Positions 49,896-62,674 of a stretch of DNA of 64,000 nt are shown here, piece by piece. The translations under genes were made by a program, and so were the position numbers. This DNA comes from Hydractinia symbiolongicarpus. Its lineage: Eukaryota; Cnidaria; Hydrozoa; Anthoathecata; Hydractiniidae. Location of the stretch: contig NC_079881.1 in the NCBI RefSeq assembly GCF_029227915.1, positions 30,419,501 to 30,483,500 of the forward strand, given 5' to 3'. How positions within the stretch are numbered: the stretch's first letter is position 1; each line of letters begins with the position of its first letter. Under the pieces are notes generated by a model. That model was not told the DNA's origin. It saw only the letters and a program-made list of their open reading frames with translations, and ran no database searches.

Positions 49896-52126
49896 ATGAG
49901 ACTTGTAGTTTTCAAAAATGTTTTCATTTTTGATGAGACGCTGAATAAAAGAAGTTTAATCGCCGGCAAACGAAAACCTGCGATTTCCCGAAAACCCCGG
50001 ACTCGGCTCGTATAGTCAAAAGTATACAAAGAAAGTACCCAGGGAGTAAACTCATTTCTCGAACGGTTTTTTAAATTATTTTTTCACCACTAAAACGCAT
50101 GAGACTTGTAGTTTTCAAAAATGTTTTCATTTTTGATGAGACGCTGAATAAAAGAAGTTTAATCGCCGGCAAACAAAAACCTGCGATTTTCCGTAAATCC
50201 CGGACCCGGCCTGTAAAGTCAAAAGTATACAAAAAAAGTACCCAGGGAGTAAACTCATTTCCCGAACGATTTTTCAAATTATTATTTCACCACTAAAGCC
50301 CATGAGACTTGTAGTTTTTAAAAATGTTTTCATTTTTGATGAGACGCTGAATAAAAAGAGTTTAATCGCCGGCCAACGAAAATCCGCCATTTCCCGTAAA
50401 CCCCGGACTCGGCCCGTATAGTCAAAAGTATTCAAAGAAAGTACCCAGGAAGTAAATTCATTTCCCGAACGATTTTTTAAATTATTTTTTCACCACTAAA
50501 ACGCATGAGACTTGTAGTTTTCAAAAATGTTTTCATTTTTGATGAGACGCTGAATAAAAGAAGTTTAATCACCGGCAAACGAAAACCCGCGACTTCCCGT
50601 AACTCACGGACTCGGCCCGTATAGTCAAAAGTATACGAAGAAAGTACCCAGGGAGTAAACTCATTTCCCGAACGATTTTTTAAATTATTTCTTCACCACT
50701 AAAACGCATAAGACTTGTAGTTTTCAAAAATGTTTTCATTTTTGATGAGACGCTAAAATAAAGAAGTTTAATCGCTGGCAAACGAAAACCCGCGATTTCC
50801 CGTAAATCCCGGGCTTGGCCCGTATAGTCAAAAGTATACAAAGAAAGTAGCCAGGGAGTAAACTCATTTTCGGAACGATTTTTTAAATTATTTTTTCACC
50901 ACTAAAACGCATGGGATTTGTAGTCTCCAAACTTGTTTTCATTTTTGATGAGACGCTGAATAAAAGAAGTTTAATCGCTGGCAAACGAAAACCCGCCATT
51001 TCCCGTAAATCCCGGGCTTGGCCCGTATAGTTGAATGTATATAAAGAAAGTACCCAAGGAGTAAACTGATTTCCGGAACGATTTTTTAAATTATTTCTGC
51101 ACCACTAGAACGAATCAGACTTGTAGTTTTCAAAAATGTTTTCATTTTTAAGGAGACGATTAATGAAAGGGGTTTAATCGCCGGCAAACGAAAACCCGCG
51201 ATTTCCCGTAAATCCCGGGCTTGTCCCGTATAGTCGAATGTATAAAAAGAAAGTACCCTGTGAGTAAACTCAATTCCAGAAGGATTTTTTAAATTATCTT
51301 TTCACCACTAAATCGCATGAGGCTTGTAGTTTTCAAAAATGTTTTCATTTTTGATAAGACGCTGAATAAAAGCAGTTTAATCGCCGGCAAACGAAAACCT
51401 GCGATTTCCCTAAATCCAGTACTCGGCCCGTATAGTCAAAAGTATACAAAGAAAGTACCCTGTGAGTAAACTCATTTCCAGAACGATTTTTTAAATTATT
51501 TTTTCACCACTAAAACGCATGAGACTTGTAGTTTTCAAAAATGTTTTCATATTTGATGAGACGCTGAATAAAAGCAGTTTAATCGCCGGCAAACGAAAAT
51601 CTGCGATTTCCCTAAATCCCGGACTCGGCCCGTATAGTCAAAAGTATACAAAGAAAGTACCCTGTGAGTAAAGTCAATTCCAGAAGGATTTTTTAAATTA
51701 TCTTTTCACCACTAAATCGCATGAGACTTGTAGTTTTCAAAAATGTTTTCATTTTTGATGAGACGCTGAATAAAAGAAGTTTAATCGCCGGCAACCGAAA
51801 ACCTGCGATTTCCCGTAAATCCCAGACTCGGCCCGTATAGTCAAAAGTATACATAGAAAGTACCCAGGGAGTAAATTCATTTCCCCAACGATTTTTTAAA
51901 TTATTATTTTACCGCTAAAACCCATGAGACTTGTAGTTTCTAAAAATGTTTTTATTTTTGATGAGACGCTGAATAAAAGGAGTTTAATCGCCGGCAAACG
52001 AAAACCCGCCATTTCCCGTAAACCCCGGACTCGGCCCGTATAGTCAAAAGTATACAAAGAAAGTACCCAGGGAGTAAACTCATTTCCCGAACGATTTTTT
52101 AAATTATTGTTTCACCACTAAAACGC
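49896..52126. repeat. Eleven-monomer HOR, copy II (2231 bp)
   Basis: W (49896), U' (50099), V', X, K'', Q (50911), R (51114), S' (51317), S'', S (51721), T (51924). It lacks the first U-V pair of copy I. At a 2231-bp offset it shares every private variant I checked with copy I: GTAACTCACGG, TCATTTTCGG, AATCAGACTTG, TATAAAAAG, AATCCAGTACTCGG, AAAGTCAATTCC and TACATAGAAAG. Confidence 0.9.
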
Positions 52127-54358
52127 ATGAGACTTGTAGTTTTCAAAAATGTTTTCATTTTTGATGAGACGCTGAATAAAAGAAGTTTAATCGCCGGCAA
52201 ACAAAAACCTGCGATTTCCCGTAAATCCCGGACCCGGCCTGTAAAGTCAAAAGTATACAAAAAAAGTACCCAGAGAGTAAACTCATTTCCCGAACGATTT
52301 TTCAAATTATTATTTCACCACTAAAGCCCATGAGACTTGTAGTTTTTAAAAATGTTTTCATTTTTGATGAGACGCTGAATAAAAAGAGTTTAATCGCCGG
52401 CCAACGAAAACCCGCCATTTCCCGTAAACCCCGGACTCGGCCCGTATAGTCAAAAGTATTCAAAGAAAGTACCCAGGAAGTAAACTCATTTCCGGAACGA
52501 TTTTTTAAATTATTTTTTCACCACTAAAACGCATGAGACTTGTAGTTTTCAAAAATGTTTTCATTTTTGATGAGACGCTGAATAAAAGAAGTTTAATCGC
52601 CGGCAAACGAAAACCTGCGATTTCCCGAAAACCCCGGACTCGGCCCGTATAGTCAAAAGTATACAAAGAAAGTACCAAGGGAGTAAACTCATTTCTGGAA
52701 CGGTTTTTTAAATTATTTTTTCACCACTAAAACGCATGAGACTTGTAGTTTTCAAAAATGTTTTCATTTTTGATGAGACGCTGAATAAAAGAAGTTTAAT
52801 CGCCGGCAAACAAAAACCTGCGATTTCCCATAAATCCCGGATCCGGCCTGTAAAGTCAAAAGTATACAAAAAAAGTACCCAGGGAGTAAACTCATTTCCC
52901 GAACGATTTTTCAAATTATTATTTCACCACTAAAGCCCATGAGACTTGTAGTTTTTAAAAATGTTTTCATTTTTGATGAGACGCTGAATAAAAAGAGTTT
53001 AATCGCCGGCCAACGAAAATCCGCCATTTCCCGTAAACCCCGGACTCGGCCCGTATAGTCAAAAGTATTCAAAGAAAGTACCCAGGAAGTAAACTCATTT
53101 CCCGGTCGATTTTTTAAATTATTTTTTCACCACTAAAGCGCATGAGACTTGTAGTTTTCAAAAATGTTTTCATTTTTGATGAGACGCTGAATAAAAGAAG
53201 TTTAATCACCGGCAAACGAAAACCCGCGACTTCCCGTAACTCCCGGACTCGGCCCGTATAGTCAAAAGTATACGAAGAAAGTACCCAGGGAGTAAACTCA
53301 TTTCCCGAACGATTTTTTAAATTATTTCTTCACCACTAAAACGCATAAGACTTGTAATTTTCAAAAATGTTTTCATTTCTGATGAGACGCTAAAATAAAG
53401 AAGTTTAATCGCTGGCAAACGAAAACCCGCGATTTCCCGTAAATCCCGGGCTTGGCCCGTATAGTCAAAAGTATACAAAGAAAGTAGCCAGGGAGTAAAC
53501 TCATTTCCGGAACGATTTTTTAAATTATTTTTTCACCACTAAAACGCATGGGATTTGTAGTCTCCAAACTTGTTTTCATTTTTGATGAGACGCTGAATAA
53601 AAGAAGTTTAATCGCTGGCAAACGAAAACCCGCCATTTCCCGTAAATCCCGGGCTTGGCCCGTATAGTTGAATGTATATAAAGAAAGTACCCAAGGAGTA
53701 AACTGATTTCCAGAACGATTTTTCAAATTATTTCTGCACCACTAGAACGAATGAGACTTGTAGTTTTCAAAAATGTTTTCATTTTTAAGGAGACGATTAA
53801 TGAAAGGGGTTTAATCGCCGGAAAACGAAAACCCGCGATTTCCCGTAAATCCCGGGCTTGTCCCGTATAGTCGCATGTATACAAAGAAAGTACCCTGTGA
53901 GTAAACTCAATTCCAGAAGGATTTTTTAAATTATCTTTTCACCACTAAATCGCATGAGACTTGTAGTTTTCAAAAATGTTTTCATTTTTGATGAGACGCT
54001 GAATAAAAGAAGTTTAATCGCCGGCAACCGAAAACCTGCGATTTCCCGTAAATCCCAGACTCGGCCCGTATAGTCAAAAGTATACAAAGAAAGTACCCAG
54101 GGAGTAAATTCATTTCCCCAACGATTTTTTAAATTATTATTTTACCGCTAAAACCCATGAGACTTGTAGTTTCTAAAAATGTTTTTATTTTTGATGAGAC
54201 GCTGAATAAAAGGAGTTTAATCGCCGGCAAACGAAAACCCGCCATTTCCCGTAAACCCCGGACTCGGCCCGTATAGTCAAAAGTATACAAAAAAGTACCC
54301 AGGGAGTAAACTCATTTCCCGAACGATTTTTTAAATTATTGTTTCACCACTAAAACGC
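52127..54358. repeat. Eleven-monomer HOR, copy III (2232 bp)
   Basis: U (52127), V, W (52533), U' (52736), V', X (53142), K'' (53345), Q (53548), R (53751), S (53954), T (54157). The U-V pair is present but S'-S'' is absent. Private variants include GTACCAAGGG, CCCGGTCG, TTTCTGATGAG, GCCGGAAAACG and GTCGCATG. One A is missing near 54290. Confidence 0.88.
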
Positions 54359-56792
54359 ATGAGACTTGTAGTTTTCAAAAATGTTTTCATTTTTGATGAG
54401 ACGCTGAATAAAAGAAGTTTAATCGCCGGCAAACAAAAACCTGCGATTTCCCGTAAATCCCGGACCCGGCCTGTAAAGTCAAAAGTATACAAAAAAAGTA
54501 CCCAGAGAGTAAACTCATTTCCCGAACGATTTTTCAAATTATTATTTCACCACTAAAGCCCATGAGACTTGTAGTTTTTAAAAATGTTTTCATTTTTGAT
54601 GAGACGCTGAATAAAAAGAGTTTAATCGCCGGCCAACGAAAACCCGCCATTTCCCGTAAACCCCGGACTCGGCCCGTATAGTCAAAAGTATTCAAAGAAA
54701 GTACCCAGGAAGTAAACTCATTTCCGGAACGATTTTTTAAATTATTTTTTCACCACTAAAACGCATGAGACTTGTAGTTTTCAAAAATGTTTTCATTTTT
54801 GATGAGACGCTGAATAAAAGAAGTTTAATCGCCGGCAAACGAAAACCTGCGATTTCCCGAAAACCCCGGACTCGGCCCGTATAGTCAAAAGTATACAAAG
54901 AAAGTACCAAGGGAGTAAACTCATTTCTGGAACGGTTTTTTAAATTATTTTTTCACCACTAAAACGCATGAGACTTGTAGTTTTCAAAAATGTTTTCATT
55001 TTTGATGAGACGCTGAATAAAAGAAGTTTAATCGCCGGCAAACAAAAACCTGCGATTTCCCATAAATCCCGGATCCGGCCTGTAAAGTCAAAAGTATACA
55101 AAAAAAGTACCCAGGGAGTAAACTCATTTCCCGAACGATTTTTCAAATTATTATTTCACCACTAAAGCCCATGAGACTTGTAGTTTTTAAAAATGTTTTC
55201 ATTTTTGATGAGACGCTGAATAAAAAGAGTTTAATCGCCGGCCAACGAAAATCCGCCATTTCCCGTAAACCCCGGACTCGGCCCGTATAGTCAAAAGTAT
55301 TCAAAGAAAGTACCCAGGAAGTAAACTCATTTCCCGGTCGATTTTTTAAATTATTTTTTCACCACTAAAGCGCATGAGACTTGTAGTTTTCAAAAATGTT
55401 TTCATTTTTGATGAGACGCTGAATAAAAGAAGTTTAATCACCGGCAAACGAAAACCCGCGACTTCCCGTAACTCCCGGACTCGGCCCGTATAGTCAAAAG
55501 TATACGAAGAAAGTACCCAGGGAGTAAACTCATTTCCCGAACGATTTTTTAAATTATTTCTTCACCACTAAAACGCATAAGACTTGTAGTTTTCAAAAAT
55601 GTTTTCATTTCTGATGAGACGCTAAAATAAAGAAGTTTAATCGCTGGCAAACGAAAACCCGCGATTTCCCGTAAATCCCGGGCTTGGCCCGTATAGTCAA
55701 AAGTATACAAAGAAAGTAGCCAGGGAGTAAACTCATTTCCGGAACAATTTTTTAAATTATTTTTTCACCACTAAAACGCATGGGATTTGTAGTCTCCAAA
55801 CTTGTTTTCATTTTTGATGAGACGCTGAATAAAAGAAGTTTAATCGCTGGCAAACGAAAACCCGCCATTTCCCGTAAATCCCGGGCTTGGCCCGTATAGT
55901 TGAATGTATATAAAGAAAGTACCCAAGGAGTAAACTGATTTCCAGAACGATTTTTCAAATTATTTCTGCACCACTAGAACGAATGAGACTTGTAGTTTTC
56001 AAAAATGTTTTCATTTTTAAGGAGACGATTAATGAAAGGGGTTTAATCGCCGGAAAACGAAAACCCGCGATTTCCCGTAAATCCCGGGCTTGTCCCGTAT
56101 AGTCGCATGTATACAAAGAAAGTACCCTGTGAGTAAACTCAATTCCAGAAGGATTTTTTAAATTATCTTTTCACCACTAAATCGCATGAGACTTGTAGTT
56201 TTCAAAAATGTTTTCATTTTTGATGAGACGCTGAATAAAAGCAGTTTAATCGCCGGCAAACGAAAACCTGCGATTTCCCTAAATCCCGTACTTGGCCCGT
56301 ATAGTCAAAAGTATACAAAGAAAGTACCCTGTGAGTAAACTCATTTCCAGAACGATTTTTTAAATTATTTTTTCACCACTAAAACGCATGAGACTTGTAG
56401 TTTTCAAAAATGTTTTCATATTTGATGAGACGCTGAATAAAAGCAGTTTAATCGCCGGCAAACGAAAACCTGCGATTTCCCTAAATCCCGGACTCGGCCC
56501 GTATAGTCAAAAGTATACAAAGAAAGTACCCAGGGAGTAAACTCATTTCCCCAACGATTTTTTAAATTATTATTTCACCACTAAAACCCATGAGACTTGT
56601 AGTTTCTAAAAATGTTTTTATTTTTGATGAGACGCTGAATAAAAGGAGTTTAATCGCCGGCAAACGAAAACCCGCCATTTCCCGTAAACCCCGGACTCGG
56701 CCCGTATAGTCAAAAGTATACAAAGAAAGTACCCAGGGAGTAAACTCATTTCCCGAACGATTTTTTAAATTATTTTTTCACCACTAAAACGC
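54359..56792. repeat. Twelve-monomer HOR, copy IV (2434 bp)
   Basis: U (54359), V, W, U' (54968), V', X (55374), K'', Q (55780), R (55983), S' (56186), S''/S chimera (56388), T (56590). From U to R it matches copy III at a 2232-bp offset, including GTACCAAGGG, CCCGGTCG and GTCGCATG. It then carries S', and a single monomer that starts as S'' (TTCATATTTG) and ends as S (CATTTCCCCAACG). Confidence 0.88.
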
Positions 56793-58212
56793 ATGAGACT
56801 TGTAGTTTTCAAAGATGTTTTCATTTTTGATGAGACGCTGAATAAAAGAAGTTTAATCGCCGGCAAACAAAAACCTGCGATTTCCCGTAAATCCCGGACC
56901 CGGCCTGTAAAGTCAAAAGTATGCAAAAAAAGTACCCAGGGAGTAAACTCATTTCCCGAACGATTTTTCAAATTATTATTTCACCACTAAAGCCCATGAG
57001 ACTTGTAGTTTTTAAAAATGTTTTCATTTTTGATGAGACGCTGAATAAAAAAAGTTTAATCGCCGGCCAACGAAAACCCGCCATTTCCCGTAAACCCCGG
57101 ACTCGGCCCGTATAGTCAAAAGTATTCAAAGAAAGTACCCAGGAAGTAAACTCATTTCCGGAACGATTTTTTAAATTATTTTTTCACCACTAAAACGCAT
57201 GAGACTTGTAGTTTTCAAAAATGTTTTCATTTTTGATGAGACGCTGAATAAAAGAAGTTTAATCGCCGGCAAACGAAAACCTGCGATTTCCTGAAAATCC
57301 CGGACTCGGCCTGTAAAGTCAAAAGTATACAAAAAAAGTACCCAGGGAGTAAACTCATTTCCCGAACGATTTTTCAAATTATTATTTCACCACTAAAACC
57401 CATGAGACTTGTAGTTTTTAAAAATGTTTTCATTTTTGATGAGACGCTGAATAAAAGAAGTTTAATCACCGGCAAACGAAAACCCGCGACTTCCCGTAAC
57501 TCCCGGACTCGGCCCGTATAGTCAAAAGTATACGAAGAAAGTACCAGGGAGTAAACTCATTTCCCAAACGATTTTTTAAATTATTTCTTCACCACTAAAA
57601 CGCATAAGACTTGTAGTTTTCAAAAATGTTTTCATTTTTGATGAGACGCTAAATAAAAGAAGTTTAATCGCTGGCAAACGAAAACCCGCCATTTCCCGTA
57701 AATTCCGGGCTTGGCCCGTATAGTCAAAAGTATACAAAGAAAGTACCCAGGGAGTAAACTCATTTCCGGAACGATTTTTTAAATTATTTTTTCACCACTA
57801 AAACGCATGAGACTTGTAGTCTTCAAACTTGTTTTTATTTTTGATGAGACGCTGAATAACAGAAGTTTAATCGCCGGCAAAGGAAAACCTGCCATTTCCC
57901 GTAAATCCCGGACTCGGCCTGTAAAGTCAAAAGTATACAAAAAAAGTACCCAGGGTGTAAACTCATTTCCCAAACGATTTTTTAAATTATTATTTCACCA
58001 CTAAAACGCATGAGACTTGTAGTTTTCAAAAATGTTTTCATTTTTGATGAGACGCTGAATAAAAGAAGTTTAATCGCCGGCAAACGAAAACCTGCGATTT
58101 CCTGTAAATCCGGGACTCGGCCCGTATAGTCAAAAGTATATAAAGAAAGTACCCAGGGTGTAAACTCATTTCCCGAACGATTTTTTAAATTATTTCTTCA
58201 CCACTAAAACGC
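56793..58212. repeat. U-V-W-Y-K-L-Z block, copy 1
   Basis: U (56793, TTTTCAAAGATG), V (56996), W (57199), Y (57402, one base lost near 57542), K (57604), L (57807, AATAACAGAAG), Z (58010, GGGACTCGG). U to K match 61052 onwards at an offset of about 4259 bp (21 monomers). L-type monomers reappear here after a gap since the central domain. Confidence 0.84.
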
Positions 58213-59429
58213 ATAAGACTTGTAGTTTCTAAAAATGTTTTTATTTTTGATGAGACGCTGAATAAAAGAAGTTTAATCGCCGGCAAACGAAAACCCGCCA
58301 TTTCCCGTAAACCCCGGACTCGGCCCGTATAGTCAAAAGTATTCAAAGAAAGTACCCAGGAAGTAAACTCATTTCCCGAACGATTTTTTAAATTATTTTT
58401 TCACCACTAAAACGCATGAGACTTGTAGTTTTCAAAAATGTTTTCATTTTTGATGAGACGCTGAATAAAAGAGGTTTAATCACTGGCAAACGAAAACCCG
58501 CGACTTCCCGTAACTCCCGGACTCGGCCCGTATAGTCAAAAGTATACGAAGAAAGTACCCAGGGAGTAAACTCATTTCCCGAACGATTTTTTAAATTATT
58601 TCTTCACCACTAAAACGCATAAGACTTGTAGTTTTCAAAAATGTTTTCATTTTTGATGAGACGCTAAAATAAAGAAGTTTAATCGCTGGCAAACGAAAAC
58701 CCGCGATTTCCCGTAAATTCCGGGCTTGGCCCGTATAGTCAAAAGTATACAAAGAAAGTAGCCAGGGAGTAAACTCATTTCCGGAACGATTTTTTAAATT
58801 ATTTTTTCACCACTAAAACGCATGGGATTTGTAGTCTCCAAACTTGTTTTCATTTTTGATGAGACGCTGAATAAAAGAAGTTTAATCGCTGGCAAACGAA
58901 AACCCGCCATTTCCCGTAAATCCCGGGCTTGGCCCGTATAGTTGAATGTATATAAAGAAAGTACCCAAGGAGTAAACTGATTTCCGGAACGATTTTTCAA
59001 ATTATTTCTGCACCACTAGAACGAATGAGACTTGTAGTTTTCAAAAATGTTTTCATTTTTAAGGAGACGATTAATGAATGGGGTTTAATCGCCGGCAAAC
59101 GAAAACCCGCAAATACCCGTAAATCCCGGGCTTGTCCCGTATAGTCGAATGTATACAAAGAAAGTACCCTGTGAGTAAACTCAATTCCAGAAGTATTTTT
59201 TAAATTATCTTTTCACCACTAAATCGCATGAGACTTGTAGTTTTCAAAAATGTTTTCATTTTTGATGAGACGCTGAATAAAAGCAGTTTAATCGCCGGCA
59301 AACGAAAACCTGCGATTTCCCTAAATCCCGTACTCGGCCCGTATAGTCAAAAGTATACAAAGAAAGTACCCTGTGAGTAAACTCATTTCCAGAACGATTT
59401 TTTAAATTATTTTTTCACCACTAAAACGC
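58213..59429. repeat. Six-monomer HOR with K/T chimera, copy 1 (1217 bp)
   Basis: K/T chimera (58213: ATAAGACTTG then TTTCTAAAAATG), X (58416, TCACTGGC), K'' (58619), Q (58822), R (59025, ATGAATGGGG), S' (59228, one base lost). Both copies carry the same chimera and the same R variant. Confidence 0.87.
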
Positions 59430-60646
59430 ATAAGACTTGTAGTTTCTAAAAATGTTTTTATTTTTGATGAGACGCTGAATAAAAGAAGTTTAATCGCCGG
59501 CAAACGAAAACCCGCCATTTCCCGTAAACCCCGGACTCGGCCCGTATAGTCAAAAGTATTCAAAGAAAGTACCCAGGAAGCAAACTCATTTCCCGAACGA
59601 TTTTTTAAATTATTTTTTCACCACTAAAACGCATGAGACTTGTAGTTTTCAAAAATGTTTTCATTTTTGATGAGACGCTGAATAAAAGAGGTTTAATCAC
59701 CGGCAAACGAAAACCCGCGACTTTCCGTAACTCCCGGACTCGGCCCGTATAGTCAAAAGTATACGAAGAAAGTACCCAGGGAGTAAACTCATTTCCCGAA
59801 CGATTTTTTAAATTATTTCTTCACCACTAAAACGCATAAGACTTGTAGTTTTCAAAAATGTTTTCATTTTTGATGAGACGCTAAAATAAAGAAGTTTAAT
59901 CGCTGGCAAACGAAAACCCGCGATTTCCCGTAAATTCCGGGCTTGGCCCGTATAGTCAAAAGTATACAAAGAAAGTAGCCAGGGAGTAAACTCATTTCCG
60001 GAACGATTTTTTAAATTATTTTTTCACCACTAAAACGCATGGGATTTGTAGTCTCCAAACTTGTTTTCATTTTTGATGAGACGCTGAATAAAAGAAGTTT
60101 AATCGCTGGCAAACGAAAACCCGCCATTTCCCGTAAATCCCGGGCTTGGCCCGTATAGTTGAATGTATATAAAGAAAGTACCCAAGGAGTAAACTGATTT
60201 CCGGAACGATTTTTCAAATTATTTCTGCACCACTAGAACGAATGAGACTTGTAGTTTTCAAAAATGTTTTCATTTTTAAGGAGACGATTAATGAATGGGG
60301 TTTAATCGCCGGCAAACGAAAACCCGCGATTTCCCGTAAATCCCGGGCTTGTCCCGTATAGTCGAATGTATACAAAGAAAGTACCCTGTGAGTAAACTCA
60401 ATTCCAGAAGTATTTTTTAAATTATCTTTTCACCACTAAATCGCATGAGACTTGTAGTTTTCAAAAATGTTTTCATTTTTGATGAGACGCTGAATAAAAG
60501 CAGTTTAATCGCCGGCAAACGAAAACCTGCGATTTCCCTAAATCCCGTACTCGGCCCGTATAGTCAAAAGTATACAAAGAAAGTACCCTGTGAGTAAACT
60601 CATTTCCAGAACAATTTTTTAAATTATTTTTTCACCACTAAAACGC
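59430..60646. repeat. Six-monomer HOR with K/T chimera, copy 2 (1217 bp)
   Basis: K/T (59430), X (59633), K'' (59836), Q (60039), R (60242), S' (60445). It differs from copy 1 at a few bases, e.g. AAGCAAACTC near 59579, GACTTTCCG near 59721 and the absence of copy 1's CGCAAATACCC near 59109. It is followed by S'' (60647) and T (60849). Confidence 0.87.
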
Positions 60647-61863
60647 ATGAGACTTGTAGTTTTCAAAAATGTTTTCATATTTGATGAGACGCTGAATAAA
60701 AGCAGTTTAATCGCCGGCAAACGAAAACCTGCGATTTCCCTAAATCCCGGACTCGGCCCGTATAGTCAAAAGTATACAAAGAAAGTACCCAGGGAGTAAA
60801 CTCATTTCCCCAACGATTTTTTAAATTATTATTTCACCACTAAAACCCATGAGACTTGTAGTTTCTAAAAATGTTTTTATTTTTGATGAGACGCTGAATA
60901 AAAGGAGTTTAATCGCCGGCAAACGAAAACCCGCCATTTCCCGTAAACCCCGGACTCGGCCCGTATAGTCAAAAGTATACAAAGAAAGTACCCAGGGAGT
61001 AAACTCATTTCCCGAACGATTTTTTAAATTATTTTTTCACCACTAAAACGCATGAGACTTGTAGTTTTCAAAAATGTTTTCATTTTTGATGAGACGCTGA
61101 ATAAAAGAAGTTTAATCGCCGGCAAACAAAAACCTGCGATTTCCCGTAAATCCCGGACCCGGCCTGTAAAGTCAAAAGTATGCAAAAAAAGTACCCAGGG
61201 AGTAAACTCATTTCCCGAACGATTTTTCAAATTATTATTTCACCACTAAAGCCCATGAGACTTGTAGTTTTTAAAAATGTTTTCATTTTTGATGAGACGC
61301 TGAATAAAAAAAGTTTAATCGCCGGCCAACGAAAACCCGCCATTTCCCGTAAACCCCGGACTCGGCCCGTATAGTCAAAAGTATTCAAAGAAAGTACCCA
61401 GGAAGTAAACTCATTTCCGGAACGATTTTTTAAATTATTTTTTCACCACTAAAACGCATGAGACTTGTAGTTTTCAAAAATGTTTTCATTTTTGATGAGA
61501 CGCTGAATAAAAGAAGTTTAATCGCCGGCAAACGAAAACCTGCGATTTCCCGAAAATCCCGGACTTGGCCTGTAAAGTCAAAAGTATACAAAAAAAGTAC
61601 CCAGGGAGTAAACTCATTTCCCGAACGATTTTTCAAATTATTATTTCACCACTAAAACCCATGAGACTTGTAGTTTTTAAAAATGTTTTCATTTTTGATG
61701 AGACGCTGAATAAAAGAAGTTTAATCACCGGCAAACGAAAACCCGCGACTTCCCGTAACTCCCGGACTCGGCCCGTATAGTCAAAAGTATACGAAGAAAG
61801 TACCCAGGGAGTAAACTCATTTCCCGAACGATTTTTTAAATTATTTCTTCACCACTAAAACGC
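60647..61863. repeat. S''-T-U-V-W-Y block, copy 2
   Basis: S''/S (60647), T (60849), U (61052), V (61255), W (61458), Y (61661). The series mirrors 56388-57603 in the same order, 21 monomers upstream. U carries AGTATGCAAAA in both copies. Confidence 0.84.
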
Positions 61864-62674
61864 ATAAGACTTGTAGTTTTCAAAAATGTTTTCATTTTTG
61901 ATGAGACGCTAAATAAAAGAAGTTTAATCGCTGGCAAACGAAAACCCGCAATTTCTAGTAAATCCCGGGCTTTGCCCGTATAGTCAAAAGTATACAAAGA
62001 AAGTACCCAGGGAGTAAACCCATTTCCGGAACGATTTTTAAATTATTTTTTCACCACTAAAACGCATGGGACTTGTAGTCTCCAAACTTGTTTTCATTTT
62101 TGATGAGACGCTAAATAAAAGAAGTTTAATCGCTGGCAAACGAAAACCCACCATTTCCCGTAAATCCCGGGCATGGCCCGTATAGTCAAAAGTATACAAA
62201 GAAAGTACCCAGGGAGTAAACTCATTTCCGGAACGATTTTTTAAATTATTTTTTCACCACTAAAACGCATGAGACTTGTAGTCTTCAAACTTGTTTTCAT
62301 TTTTGATGAGACGCTGAATAACAGAAGTTTAATCGCCGGCAAAGGAAAACCTGCGATTTCCCGTAAATCCCGGACTCGGCCTGTAAAGTCAAAAGTATAC
62401 AAAAAAAGTACCCAGGGTGTAAACTCATTTCCCAAACGATTTTTTAAATTATTATTTCACCACTAAAACGCATGAGACTTGTAGTTTTCAAAAATGTTTT
62501 CATTTTTGATGAGACGCTGAATAAAAGAAGTTTAATCGCCGGCAAACGAAAATCTGCGATTTCCTGTAAATCCGGGACTCGGCCCCTATAGTCAAAAGTA
62601 TACAAAGAAAGTACCCAGGGAGTAAACTCATTTCCCGAACGATTTTTTAAATTATTTTTTCACCACTAAAACGC
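61864..62674. repeat. Four-monomer unit K*-Q*-L-Z, copy 1 (811 bp)
   Basis: K* (61864, AATTTCTAGTAAATCC, GGGCTTTGCCC), Q* (62067, ATGGGACTTG with ACCCACCATTTCC), L (62269, AATAACAGAAG), Z (62472, GGCCCCTATAG). One T is missing from the T-run near 62036. Confidence 0.89.

Noticed and set aside
47650-52111. Treating the identical copies as definite biological duplication
   Set aside because: Identity this high in a satellite can also come from assembly error, so it is reported as a finding needing read-level support rather than as certain.
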